A DNA stretch of 64,000 nucleotides from Periplaneta americana (taxonomy: Eukaryota; Arthropoda; Insecta; Blattodea; Blattidae): assembly GCF_040183065.1 (NCBI RefSeq), contig NC_091132.1, positions 89,055,606 through 89,119,605 of the forward strand, in the 5' to 3' direction. A program made the translations under genes and the position numbers. Positions 10,794 through 20,559 of the stretch are shown here, piece after piece (the first letter of the stretch is position 1; every line of letters begins with the position of its first letter). The notes under the pieces are model-generated. The model ran no database searches and was not told the origin of the DNA. It worked only from the letters and a program-made list of their open reading frames with translations.

Positions 10794-11983
10794 ATGATTG
10801 ATATTATACAATGGAACGTGAATGTTGTACGCAGCAGATACGCAGAACTACAACAGTTAATCTATCAAGAGAACCCTGTTATTTTATGTCTTCAGGAGAC
10901 ACACCTCCGACCTGAAAACTCCCTGAATATCTCGGGATACTATGTTCACTGGTATGACCATCTTTCCATACCAACGGAGGTTGTGCTCTCCTACTCCACC
11001 AAAGTATCTTTTCCTGTCATCAATATTACCACCCCTCACCAATGCATAGCTGCCACAATAACCTTACCTAACATTCAGTTTTCCATAATTTGTGTGTATA
11101 TTCTCCCTAATACACTTTTCACAGTGAATGAAATAGAAGATATTCTGACGCAAGAACCTGCTCCTTATCTGTTAGTGGGGGATTTCAATGCATCCCACCA
11201 CTCTTGGGGCTCCAATTCTGATGATGACAGAGGAAATAAAATAGCAGAAGTATGTACCCATTTGAATCTTGTTACTCTGAATTCCGGGGAAGCAACCCAT
11301 CTATCTCTGGCTTACGGTATGTTCTCTATGATAGACATCTCCATTTGTAGCCCAGTTTTGTCCACGCATTTGGAATGGTCTGTGATAGATGACGTACATG
11401 GTAGTGACCACTAACCTATCCGAATGCGCATTACCGCTCTACATCCTGCGGAATCTCTCTCTCCAAACTGGGTTATTAAAAGGGCGGACTAGGTCGGATT
11501 CACGAAGTCCATATCGTTCGATGATGACGGGCATGAAAGTGTGGACTCCATAGTAGACCACTTTACAAATGTGGTAATTCAATTGGCAGAGTTATCGATC
11601 CCCCGGTCGTCCTGCACGCCAAAACGCTTCTCTGTTCCTTGGTGGACAGATTCCTGCAGAGACATAATCCGAGACCGCAAACGTGCCTTACGTCAATTTG
11701 AGCGCCAATTTTGTCCAGTTTAAACGTCTTCGAGCCAAGGCTCATCGCACTGTGTGCGATGCTAAGAAGACGTCCTGGACAAAGTACGTCAATTCATTAA
11801 AAAATAATGTCCCAACTAACATCGTATGGGACAAAGTCCATCGAATAATGGGCAAACGTAGATCTGTAATTCCGGGCCTTCTGAACAATGGCGTCATGAC
11901 CACCAGTCTCGTAGAAATTGCTGAAATATTTGCCAACACATTTGCAAAGATAAGCAGCTCGAGAAATTATGACCCAGAACCTT
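10794..11983 (+). pseudogene. LINE ORF2, endonuclease (EEP) and start of the RT region
   Basis: Starts MIDIIQWNVNVVRSRYAELQ, then VILCLQETHL (catalytic Glu), LLVGDFNASHHSWGS (the GDFN motif) and GSDH at the end of the apurinic-like endonuclease domain. A TAA directly follows GSDH. The linker with VPWWTDSCRDIIRDRKRALR follows, and after a frameshift at about 11720 KTSWTKYVNSLKNN and FANTFAKISS. It stops just before the reverse transcriptase core, where Tigger/pogo sequence begins at about 11983. The endonuclease would nick target DNA for target-primed reverse transcription. Truncated and broken. Confidence 0.85.
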
Positions 11984-12640
11984 GATGAATCTGGGGTATT
12001 TGTGAGTCCATGTGAAAAAGTCAAAGGCGTAACAGTAAAGGGTCAGAAGGTTCACCGAAATATTGAAGATATAGGGAAGGAGAACACAACAGTTCTTGCT
12101 TGCTGTTCAGCGACAGGCAAAGTTTTACCTGCTATGTTTATATATGCCGCCCAGAAGCTGTGGACGACATGGAATAGAGAGAAAGATGTCCGAGAGACAT
12201 TTTATGCTGTTTGAGACAAGGGATACATTAACAGTGAAATATTTTGATTATTTCAAGGAGTTCTGTAACATAATCAAAGACAGACATTTTAGATGAGCAT
12301 GTGTCTCACCTAAATGTAGAAATGATTGAATATGCTGTTCAGCAAAATGTGACAATAATCAAATTTCCATCACACACCACGAATTTATTGCAGCCATTAG
12401 ATAGACGTTCTCGACCCCTAAAGCTTGCTTGGGATAAGGTCACTGAATCGCAAAAAATAACCCAATGCCCCTTACAAAAATCAGAGTTTGAGGACTTATT
12501 GTGTTCTGTATAGGATAGCCTAACTCCTGAGATAGTGAGGTCTACTTTTAAAGCCACAGGCATATATTCTTACAATAGGGACAAATATCCTATTGATAGG
12601 CTTGATCCTGATAAACTCAAGCTTTACAATAACCAGAATG
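11983..12640 (+). pseudogene. Tigger/pogo DDE transposase fragment 1
   Basis: Reads DESGVFVSPCEKVKGVTVKG, NTTVLACCSATGKVLPAMF, then after frameshifts ILDEHVSHLNVEMIEYA, FPSHTTNLLQPLD and STFKATGIYSYNRDKYP. These are the first Asp block, the D-x-H-x-SH block and the LQPLD block of DDE_1 (CENP-B/pogo) transposases. The N-terminal DNA-binding half is absent, and it directly abuts the truncated LINE. It is a different lineage from fragment 2. Confidence 0.82.
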
Positions 12641-13874
12641 GGAGAAAATGTGAAGAGGGCGAGGGCAGCAGTTTCTCGATCAACAGTGACTGATTATTTT
12701 AATAACCTTGAAGTGTCCTTGAATGGTGTTCCTCACACCAACATTATAAACTATGACGAGACTAATTTTTGTGATGATCCTGGTCAAGAAAAAGTGATAG
12801 TGAAGCGAGGCACTCGACATCCAGAGAGGATAGTAGATTATTCAAAAACCAGCATAAGTGTGATGATAGCTGCTGCGGCAGATGGCACAGTGCTTCCACC
12901 CTACACTGTTTACAAAGCAAAACGTCTCTACGACACTTGGACGGAAGGAGGTACAAATGGTGCAGGCTATAACAGAAACCAAAGTGGTTGGTTTGACCTT
13001 GCACTGTTTGAAGCATGGTTTAACCAAACCTTGTTACCTTACATAAAAAAAATTGGAGGGATCAAAAGTGTTAATAGGCGACAATCTGTCTAGCCATCTA
13101 TCACTAAATGTAATTAAATTGTGCAAGGAACATGACATCCATTTTGTATTGTTACCAGCTAACTCTACCCATTTGTGCCAGCCACTTGATGTGGCATTTT
13201 TTCGACCCCTAAAATGTTCGTGGAGAAGAGTTTTAGATGACTGGAAATCAAAAAACAGGGGCGTGGTACCGAAATCTGAATTTCCAAGGTTACTGAAGGG
13301 TGCCTTTGAAAAAATAGGCATGAATATTCAAACCAATGTCGTGTCTGGATTCAGGAAGGCAGGAATAGTTCCATTACGTCTGAATAAAGTCATTTCGCAG
13401 ATTCCTGAAGAAGACACAGGTGACAATAATTCCGAAGGATCTTGGACATCAGCATTTCAAATGCAACTGAAAAAGGCTCGTTTTGGTGAATCATCAAATA
13501 TAACACCTCGTCAAGCAAAACACTTGCCCCTAACTCCGGGCAAAGGAATTGTGGCAAGAGACATTGTTGGAAGTGATGACAGTGATGAGGACGGGAAATC
13601 TGGAGTCTCTCAGGATTTAATTTCTATTTCCACGTTATCCGACAATGAAGAAGAAGAAGACGACGAAGATGATGAAAATGATGGCGAAGAAAAGGTTAAA
13701 GGAAAAAAGAAACAAAATGGACGTGAACATAATGGAAGTGGCATAGAAAATGGAAAAAGGAATGAAGAACTAAATACAAATGATTTTGCCATTGTTAAAT
13801 TCCCAACAAAAAAGCGGATTCGATTTTTTATTGGTAGAATTGACAGTGTATTATCGCTGCACTCTCATGGTTAA
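12640..13874 (+). pseudogene. Tigger-like DDE transposase 2 (DDPG lineage)
   Basis: Reads RARAAVSRSTVTDYFNNLEV, NIINYDETNFCDDPG (first Asp), PPYTVYKAKRLYDTWTEGG and SGWFDLALFEAWF. A frameshift at about 13050 is followed by KVLIGDNLSSHLSLNVIKLC (second Asp) and LLPANSTHLCQPLDVAFFRP (third Asp). All three catalytic Asp residues are present. The C-terminus has an acidic stretch (about 13640-13690) and begins a domain VKFPTKKRIRFFIGRI before stopping. The same lineage, with a fuller C-terminus, occurs at 41163-42560. The N-terminal DNA-binding domain is missing. Confidence 0.88.
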
Positions 13875-14165
13875 CATTCAGCAGGTCTTTGAGTGGCCTC
13901 GTGCATAACATTCGGCAGGTCTTTGAAATTTAATTGTATTATTGTTTTCAATTTCTTATGTCGCCGCTCTAATCACTCACCTCAATTTCAATATTGCAAC
14001 CAATAAGCTGCTTCCATTATTAAATGACACCTACTTGTCTAATCCATGTGGACTAAAACCGAGGTTGCAATGTCTTGTGCTGAGGACGAACATTAAGGTA
14101 TGTGATTAAAAACTATTGTTAAAGATTTATTATTAAGAGTTAAGAATGTCAACATACTCCTATAT

Positions 14166-14166
<1 letters not shown>

Positions 14167-14218
<52 letters not shown>
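14167..14218. repeat. (AAT)n microsatellite
   Basis: About 17 AAT/TAA units in non-coding DNA between the Tigger-like fragment and the Harbinger Myb-like gene. Confidence 0.95.
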
Positions 14219-14219
<1 letters not shown>

Positions 14220-14779
14220 CCATTTAACAATATAACAAATTAGTGCTTATTCTTATCGAGGAAGTAGACGTGACAACGTGACGCTTAGAGTGAAACTTAC
14301 AGAGCAACAATCGGTCGGCAAAATTATATTTCAAAGCACACCGCACGTTATTGTATGATGACGACATATTAACCATGAGAGCGCAGTGATAATAGATGAT
14401 GATGATGATGATAATGATGATGACACATATAATATGACTTTTTTAAGAAAGAAAGTTGCTGAAAGCAGTGTGTATTTTGTCTTTCCAGAAATTGAGGATG
14501 CTATTGAAGTAGAAAAAAAAAAATTGTACGGAAGGTTGTGCCAGAGCATGGAAGGCGTGGTACATATATTTTCAATAATATTAATGATTATGACATTGAA
14601 TAGTAAGTCACATTGTTTGAAAATGTGTATCAATGCAGCTAGCTTAAGATAGAAATTGTTTTTGTAATGCCAGTTGTTTATTTGTGAGAATTTGTAGGAC
14701 ACTGTACACATCTTATAATACGCTTGTTAAAACAGAAACTGTAATAAAATTTAATTTATTTTATGGACAGGTTTTTTTT

Positions 14780-15075
14780 TTAAACTCAACACAGTGGTTG
14801 GTTTCACCCACTGACAGTCTGAATCCAATAGAATAAAGAAAATAAATATGTGATCGGATTCACCCCAACATGAGAGGTGAAACCGATCAACAATTAAATG
14901 TTTAAAAATAAAATAAATAATAATTATGAACAAAATTAAATCATGGATATATCACCCTCAAGGTTCAATGAAATTAAATTTAAATTTGCATTATGTTGTA
15001 ACAAATCTATATTGTTAATATCTACAAAAAAAAAAAAAAACTGAAAATTTTGATCGGATTCGCCCCACTTTACGG
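14780..15075. repeat. Dispersed GATCGGATTC[AG]CCCC motif cluster
   Basis: Variants of GATCGGATTCACCCCA occur at about 14850 and 15050, with related or inverted forms at about 14800 (TTGGTTTCACCC) and 14873 (AGGTGAAACCGATCA). Such clusters look like subterminal transposase-binding repeats. They may mark the 3' end of the Tigger-like element whose transposase ends at 13874, but the link is only positional. Confidence 0.4.
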
Positions 15076-15208
15076 TAATTTAACTTATTTCTATCAGATA
15101 ATTGCGTATTGTAGGCAAATTAAATAAAGACGAGCTTATTTAATGAGCCTCTCATATTCTAACCTATAATTTTTTTATGTAATCACGTATTCACATCTCA
15201 TTTCAGTT

Positions 15209-16032
15209 GATGATTATTCAAGGAATTACATAGAAGCTGCGTTGGCAAATGGTTCTTTAAAACAATTCGGATCTGATGTACGCCAGCTCCATGTTGAAAG
15301 AGTTTCGGATTCGTCTGACTCTGCGTTGAAGTGGACGCACAATCTAACTAAACTACTGCTAAATAAAAGGTTGGAAAATGAATCGTCATTCAATCGTCCC
15401 ACATGCAAAAAGAAGAAACTGTGGAACGACATTGCACAAGAAATATCCAAAGCTACGACTGTTTCCATTTCTGGGGAGGCGTGTGATATTAAATATAGGA
15501 ATTTGTTGGCCACATACACGGCAAATAAAAAGAAACAAACAAAAACTGGTGAAGGGTCAATTAATTGGGAATATTTCTCGATAATGGATGAAATTTTAGG
15601 GCACAAGGCATCTAGTTCGCCACAGACTGAATTGCTTGGGGATAGTATGATGGAAGATGATACAGATACATCATCATTAGCATTAACTTCTTCAGCTTCA
15701 ACATCATCTTCTTCAGCTTCAACATCAACTTCTTCAGCTTGAACATCATCTTCTTCAGCTTCAGCATCAACTTCTTCAGCTTCAACTTCACCAGCATCAT
15801 CAGGATCCACCCGTAAAAGGAAAATGACTGTCAGCGATTATCTGCATAAAAAACTGCAGTTGCATGAAGAAAGGGAGAAGAGGAAGGAAGAAATGGGGAG
15901 GGAGAAATTACGGTTGAAGGAGAGGGAAATAGAAGCTATTTTAGAATTAACAAGAGCAATTTCAGGAAGGAAGGAAGGAAGGAAGGAAGGAAGGAGTAAA
16001 AGAAAAAAATGTGTAGAAAATAAATGTAGAAG
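15209..16032 (+). pseudogene. Harbinger-type Myb/SANT-like DNA-binding protein
   Basis: The frame opens right after a splice-type acceptor (CATTTCAG, ending 15206) with DDYSRNYIEAALANGSLKQF. The Myb/SANT-like domain spans about 15330-15600: WTHNLTKLLLNKR, KKLWNDIAQEISK, GEACDIKYRNLLATYTANKK and INWEYFSIMDEILG. A Ser/Thr/Ala-rich repeat follows, then a Lys/Glu-rich coiled-coil-like tail (HKKLQLHEEREKRKEEMG). One TGA (15739-15741) interrupts the serine repeat where TCA is expected; the same frame continues beyond it. PIF/Harbinger elements encode such a protein to help import and guide their transposase, here presumably the minus-strand gene at 19315-20529. An upstream exon ending at a GTAAGT near 14602 is possible but unproven. 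Confidence 0.72.
15965..15994. repeat. (GGAA)n microsatellite
   Basis: Tandem AAGG units near the 3' end of the Myb-like gene encode a short Gly/Arg/Lys/Glu run. Confidence 0.85.
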
Positions 16033-16054
16033 TAAGTTTAGAATGTTATCTTAT

Positions 16055-16813
16055 TGTGACAGCCGGGAAACGATCTCACGGGAGGGCAAAGTCGGCCGTG
16101 GTTTGGCGCGGAAGTTGCGCGCGCATCTGCTTCCTGGGGCATGTGCTGTGGCATAGAGAGGAGAGGAGAGGAGAGAGAGCAACCACGGCAGAGAAGGAAG
16201 AAATCCAAAGAATTCGGGAGGTGCCATCTTCTGGACATCCGTGGAAATTTCTAGCATCGTACTTTCCCGAAACTATGGTTTGATTATAAAAGCAGAGACG
16301 CAAGTGAGCTGAGCAGTTGTTGTTGTAGTCATTGGACAGCAAGCCAGCCAGTCTTGTGTGGCAGTGAAGCCAGCTTCGAGACCGGAGTTCGACTTGAGTG
16401 TGTCCGCAGCTGTGTGAGCGTTCGAAGTCCTAAGTTCGAGTGCAGTGGACCGCAGTTGGGGGACCTGAATTCGAAGTTCAGTGGACTGTCTCTGAAGGTC
16501 TGGGGTTCGAGATACTGTGAACTCGAGTGACGGAGCTAGAAGAACTAGCCAAGGCAAATGAACTGTGAACTGAGAACTGACAGTTCTGTTTTGTAAATAG
16601 TGCTTTGTGAACATTAGTTAAGATTAACAGTTCATTGTTGTTCTCAATAATCCAAGTAAATTGTCATTGTCGTCTGTGGAGTGCAATAACGAATACTGTG
16701 TTACTGTGTGGAGTGGAAATCCCATTGTTGACGGAAGTGTTTAAACTACATTATTGGAAGTGACTATTGTTGAAACAATAAAATTTCATTATTGTTTTGT
16801 TTTAAAAGTTACA
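16055..16813 (+). mobile_element. Solo LTR of a retrotransposon
   Basis: A 759-bp segment begins TGTGACAGCCGGG and ends TTACA, with TTAT on both sides (16051-16054 and 16814-16817) as a 4-bp target-site duplication. Inside are a TATA-like TATAAAAG at 16285 and AATAAA at 16777, placed as expected for LTR promoter and polyadenylation signals. No internal gag-pol region or second LTR is present, so it is most simply a recombination-derived solo LTR, Ty3/Gypsy-like by its start and TSD length. Its left end lies just downstream of the Myb-like gene. Confidence 0.72.
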
Positions 16814-16898
16814 TTATTGTTATTACTTTTAAGTTAAACATTTTAACTGTCATTGTTGATTAGGTTCACACTTTTAACGACTGCATATCAATATCACA

Positions 16899-17603
16899 AA
16901 TGATATTATTAAGCTTGTCAAATTAACAGATTAATAATATTATCTTCACGGTGTTGGTTAACACAGTGAAGATAATTACTTTGTTAATTTTACAAGCTTA
17001 ATAATATCATTAGTCTAATTCTACACCATAGGACACAATTAATTAGTATAACATAGTCATCGTTAGATTAAATCAAGAATCATACAAATCACTAATGGTA
17101 ATTATTAAGCTTGTTAAATTAACAGATTAAATATCTTCACGGTGTTAATTAACACAGTGAAGATATTTACTTTAGTAATTTCACAAGCTTAATAATATCA
17201 TTAGTTTAATTCTACACCATAGGACACAATTAGTATAACATAGTCACTGTTAGATTAACATTAATCAAAAATCAAACAAATCACTAATGGTATTATTAAG
17301 CTTGTTAAATTAAGAAATTAAATCTTTTTCCCCTGAAGCAATTCTGTCTACCGTTACCTGGAAGCTTTCTGCCCTAAAACTTCATCATTATGATCTACCT
17401 CCAATTGATTCTTCGCCAGTTCTAGTTTGTTTCTTTTTGTTAGTCCTATATGTGTTAATTAACACAGTGAAGATATTTCATTTATTAATTTAACAAGTTC
17501 AATAATAATAATAATATCTTAATACTACACCATAACACACAATTAATTTATATAACATAGTCAGTTTGTATTTACATTAATGATAATATGAATGACTAAT
17601 GAT
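16899..17603. repeat. Palindromic satellite, about 193-bp unit (copies 1-3 and start of 4)
   Basis: Units start at 16899, 17093, 17285 and about 17597. Each contains a roughly 110-bp near-perfect palindrome (arms with TTATTAAGCTTGTNAAATTAA, centre ATCTTCACGGTGTTNNTTAA) and an 80-bp spacer including CTACACCATAGGACACAATT. The spacing is 194 and 192 bp, then 312 bp because about 120 bp of unrelated DNA (about 17330-17450) interrupts the third unit. The fourth unit is split by the hAT element and resumes at 19160-19255. Confidence 0.85.
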
Positions 17604-19159
17604 CAGGGCCGCCAAGAAGGGGGGGGGGGCCATGAGCAATAAGGGCCCATCAGATTAAGTGAGTCTGATTACTTTTTATTATCACGGATAATTATTCACT
17701 GATACCGGTTCTATAAAATTTTGCAAGAACATTTGTTACATGAATCTGACATATTAACCACAATAGTAGAATTAATACAAATTACCACTTCATTATGTAA
17801 ATGTTTAACTTTTATATAATAGAATATAGGTTTCCCGACAATGGACAAGTAGAAGCATAAGTCAGGAGCTGAGAAGCGCAGGGAGAGACAGAAAAATTAG
17901 AGGATATTAAGAAAGGGAGTAGAACTTTGTTTGAAGTTGGTGTGAAATTGAGCGACGTTGGAAAACTAAAAAGTAGCATATATATATATATATATATTTT
18001 TTTTTTTTCATCATTTCATAAAAAGTAGCAGACAAATTGTGTCATTGAATGTGTTGTTCGAAAACAAGAAATTTTCCAAAAACAGTATTACAGTATTTTC
18101 AAAACTCAAGAATGAAGAATGTGTTCCCGGAGACTGGCTAGTGTGGAGTGAAACAAATCAGGGAAAATAGTACAGTGACTGATTTGTTTCACTCCACACT
18201 AGCCAGTCTCTGGGAACACATTCTTCATTCTTGAGTTTTGAAAATAATACTGGAAAGGCTCTTGTTCCATCACTTAGAAGATTATTAGGCAGATTGGGGA
18301 TAGTTTTTCGAACAACACATTCAATGACATTTACAATTTGTCTGCCACTTTTTAGTTTTCCAAGGTCACATGTTACTTGCCATGACTCAGAGTTAGGAAC
18401 TAGTGTCTGTGAATTTGTTTCACTTACATGTATTAGCACATCATTTTTACTATTGTTTGCTTGTTCTGATTCAATACTACTGTTATCAGAATTTTTTTAT
18501 AAACAGCCACAACCATCAGTATTCACTTCTAAGCATGAACAGTCTTCATTTTTGACAACCTGAACAGATGAGCTTAAGATTAGTTTATTTCCTGCACCTT
18601 CACAAACAACGCTCAATTTCACACCAACTTAAAACAAAATGAAGGAAATAAAAATGTATTCAGAGTAACAATGTGTCAAGACAGACTGAGTAACCTTGGA
18701 CTCCTTAGTCTGGAGAGCGATCTTGCTAAGTCTTTAAATTTGTATGATATAATTGATGATTTTGCATCAGTGAAGTCAAGGAGAGTTGTTTGTTGATGTT
18801 GGCCTGCAGGTCACAAATTACAGCTGCTTAAGAATAGAGTTTTATGAAAACGAAACGAAACAAACGACAACGAAAAGACGAAAGTTTTGTCACTAAACAT
18901 ACTATGTAGGCCCTACTGAAAAAGAAGCATAATATATTGTACTAATATGAAGTTTTGCTAAAAGCTTTCAATGTAATAAAAGTGTATATTTTTAGTATTT
19001 TTAGATTCGTATCTGTGTATGGGGTTATCTTTTATTTATTTTGAAAATAATTGTAACAAATAATTATAATCATCACAATAATTGGGAACGTTATTTTTTT
19101 TTTCAATGGGGCCCGAGCACAATATTGCACAGGGGCCCATAAATCCTGTGGCGGCCCTG
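17604..19159. mobile_element. Foldback hAT element with 8-bp TSD
   Basis: The 1556-bp element starts CAGGGCCGCCA and ends in its inverse (TGGCGGCCCTG), flanked by CTAATGAT on both sides (17596-17603 and 19160-19167), the 8-bp duplication typical of hAT. Inside, the first part of a hAT gene is present twice in opposite orientation. The plus copy starts with M-D-K-stop-KHKSGAEKRRERQKN at 17841 and is internally deleted. The minus copy (about 18640 to 18160) is fuller. They meet at about 18165-18177 with arms of more than 60 bp nearly identical (18097-18160 against 18178-18243). No catalytic domain remains, so it is non-autonomous. Confidence 0.9.
18158..18640 (-). pseudogene. hAT N-terminal (TTF-type zinc-finger region) fragment
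   Basis: The minus strand reads KSGRQIVNVIECVVRKTIPN, LLSDGTRAFPVLFSKLKNEE and CVPRDWLVWSETNQSLYYFP, resembling the region just before and into the TTF-type zinc finger of ZMYM1-like hAT transposases. It stops at the centre of the foldback, so the transposase catalytic domain is lost. The left arm at 17841-18160 is a shorter inverted copy. Confidence 0.6.
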
Positions 19160-19255
19160 CTAATGATATTAACCTTGTTAAATTAACAATTTGAATATTA
19201 GTGTTAATTAACACGATGAAGATATTTAATTTGTTAATTTAACATTTTTAATAAA
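19160..19255. repeat. Palindromic satellite, remainder of copy 4
   Basis: After the hAT element the unit continues ATTAACCTTGTTAAATTAAC, has the GTGTTAATTAACAC centre, and ends in the right arm. A decayed spacer follows up to the Harbinger transposase 3' end. Confidence 0.8.
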
Positions 19256-19314
19256 ATTTGCTTAATCCTATACTTGAAGACCCCATTACATTTGTGTATG
19301 ACATTAATTAAGAA

Positions 19315-20529
19315 TCATACTAATGTACTCATTATTGTGTTTCTTAATTGCACTGCAACTACTAGTTCCAAATTACCATTTTCTGGACCATTTTCGAAAT
19401 CATCAAAACAACATTCGTCAATTTCTTCACATACAATCCCATCCATAAGGAATACATTGTGCAATATGCAACATGTTAATATTATATATTTTGTGTACTG
19501 TAACCTGACAGCATTCAAATATTTCAGTCTCCTAAACAAACCCTTCAAACGTCCAAATGCCTGTTCAATAACAACCCTACTACTGGAAAGCCTCTGATTG
19601 AACTTCCTCTGACTGGGGGGTCAAATGTCCATTGTCTCTGAATGGGACCATTATGAATTCTCTTAATGGATATGCAGTGTCACCCAAGAGGTATGAATTT
19701 GGTGGAAGTAGCACTGTCCTGCATTAATTTTTCAAAAATTGGCGAGTTTTGCCACACTCTAGCATCATGTGCAGAACCAGGCCATCCACAAAATACATCA
19801 ATAAATTCTTGCTTGGAATTGCAGACTCCCTGCAATAATATGGAATGAAAACCTTTCCTGTTGTAGAAGGAATCGTCATTGATAGGTCCGGGTATTGGGA
19901 TATGTGAGCAATCAACACAGCCGAAAACACGCGGAAAACTTTTTTGTCCTCTCAATGAATTAAAATCGTTCACGTTTTTCGCTGCATTCTGTCCTGTAGG
20001 CCATGAAATATATTTCCCAATTTTCTGTGACATTATTTTGCACATGTCAATAAATATGGTATAGGCATTTCCCTTGCTTAAGCCAAACCTATCGCCAACT
20101 GAAAGAAAAGATTCTTGATTAGCTAATATCCATATCGTCAGTAGTAGCGAATCTTTGACGGGAATTCCCGTCCGGCCTGGTTTGGCAGTGTGGCTCCCAA
20201 TATCTTGAATCAAAATCTGTAATGCAAGAAATATACTCAATTAAATTATTTAGTTGCAATATAATTATGTAACATAATACAAAATTAAATGTTTTAATCT
20301 AATTTCATTTCATATTTACCTCTACTGAACTTCTTGATAACCTGAAATGTGATTTGAAATCAAAATCGCTATACTGTGATATTATGGAAAAATAATTATG
20401 TATTTTTACATGTGTCTCGCGGATTGCAGATAATAGATCAATATCGCAATCACTGTCGCTAGAAACAGTGCAATCTGAAGATTCGTAGGTAAGTTTATTT
20501 ACTAAAATGTTACAAGCGGCGAGCGCCAT
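19315..20529 (-). pseudogene. PIF/Harbinger transposase (HARBI1-like nuclease)
   Basis: Exon 1 (20529-20320) starts MALAACNILVNKLTYESSD and ends SHFRLSRSSVE. A 103-bp intron (20319-20217, GTAAAT...ACAG) follows. Exon 2 reads ILIQDIGSHTAKPGRTGIPV, LSVGDRFGLSKGNAYTIF, FGCVDCSHIPIPGP (first Asp) and GWPGSAHDARVWQNSPIF (second Asp). After a frameshift near 19685 it gives YLLGDTAYPLREFIMVPF, and after another near 19590 VIEQAFGRLKGLFRRLK (catalytic Glu) and TCCILHNVFL. All domain blocks of a HARBI1-type DDE nuclease are present, with two frameshifts. It faces the Myb-like gene at 15.2 kb, the two-gene make-up of Harbinger elements, but terminal repeats were not found. Confidence 0.9.
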
Positions 20530-20559
20530 ATTCAATCAACTCAGTTGGCTGTCTGCACA

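Noticed and set aside
13610..13792. Serine/phenylalanine-rich minus-strand ORF
   Set aside because: It is the antisense shadow of the acidic region of the Tigger-like transposase.
14167..14218. CRISPR-like array or functional repeat
   Set aside because: Simple AAT microsatellite; other regular repeats here are also micro- or minisatellites, and the genome is eukaryotic.
14386..14652. Asp-rich ORF as first exon of the Harbinger Myb gene
   Set aside because: A GTAAGT donor at 14602 exists, but the phase does not match the acceptor at 15206 and no homology is seen.
15612..15800. Lys/Leu-rich minus-strand repeat protein
   Set aside because: Antisense translation of the Ser/Thr/Ala repeat of the Myb-like gene.
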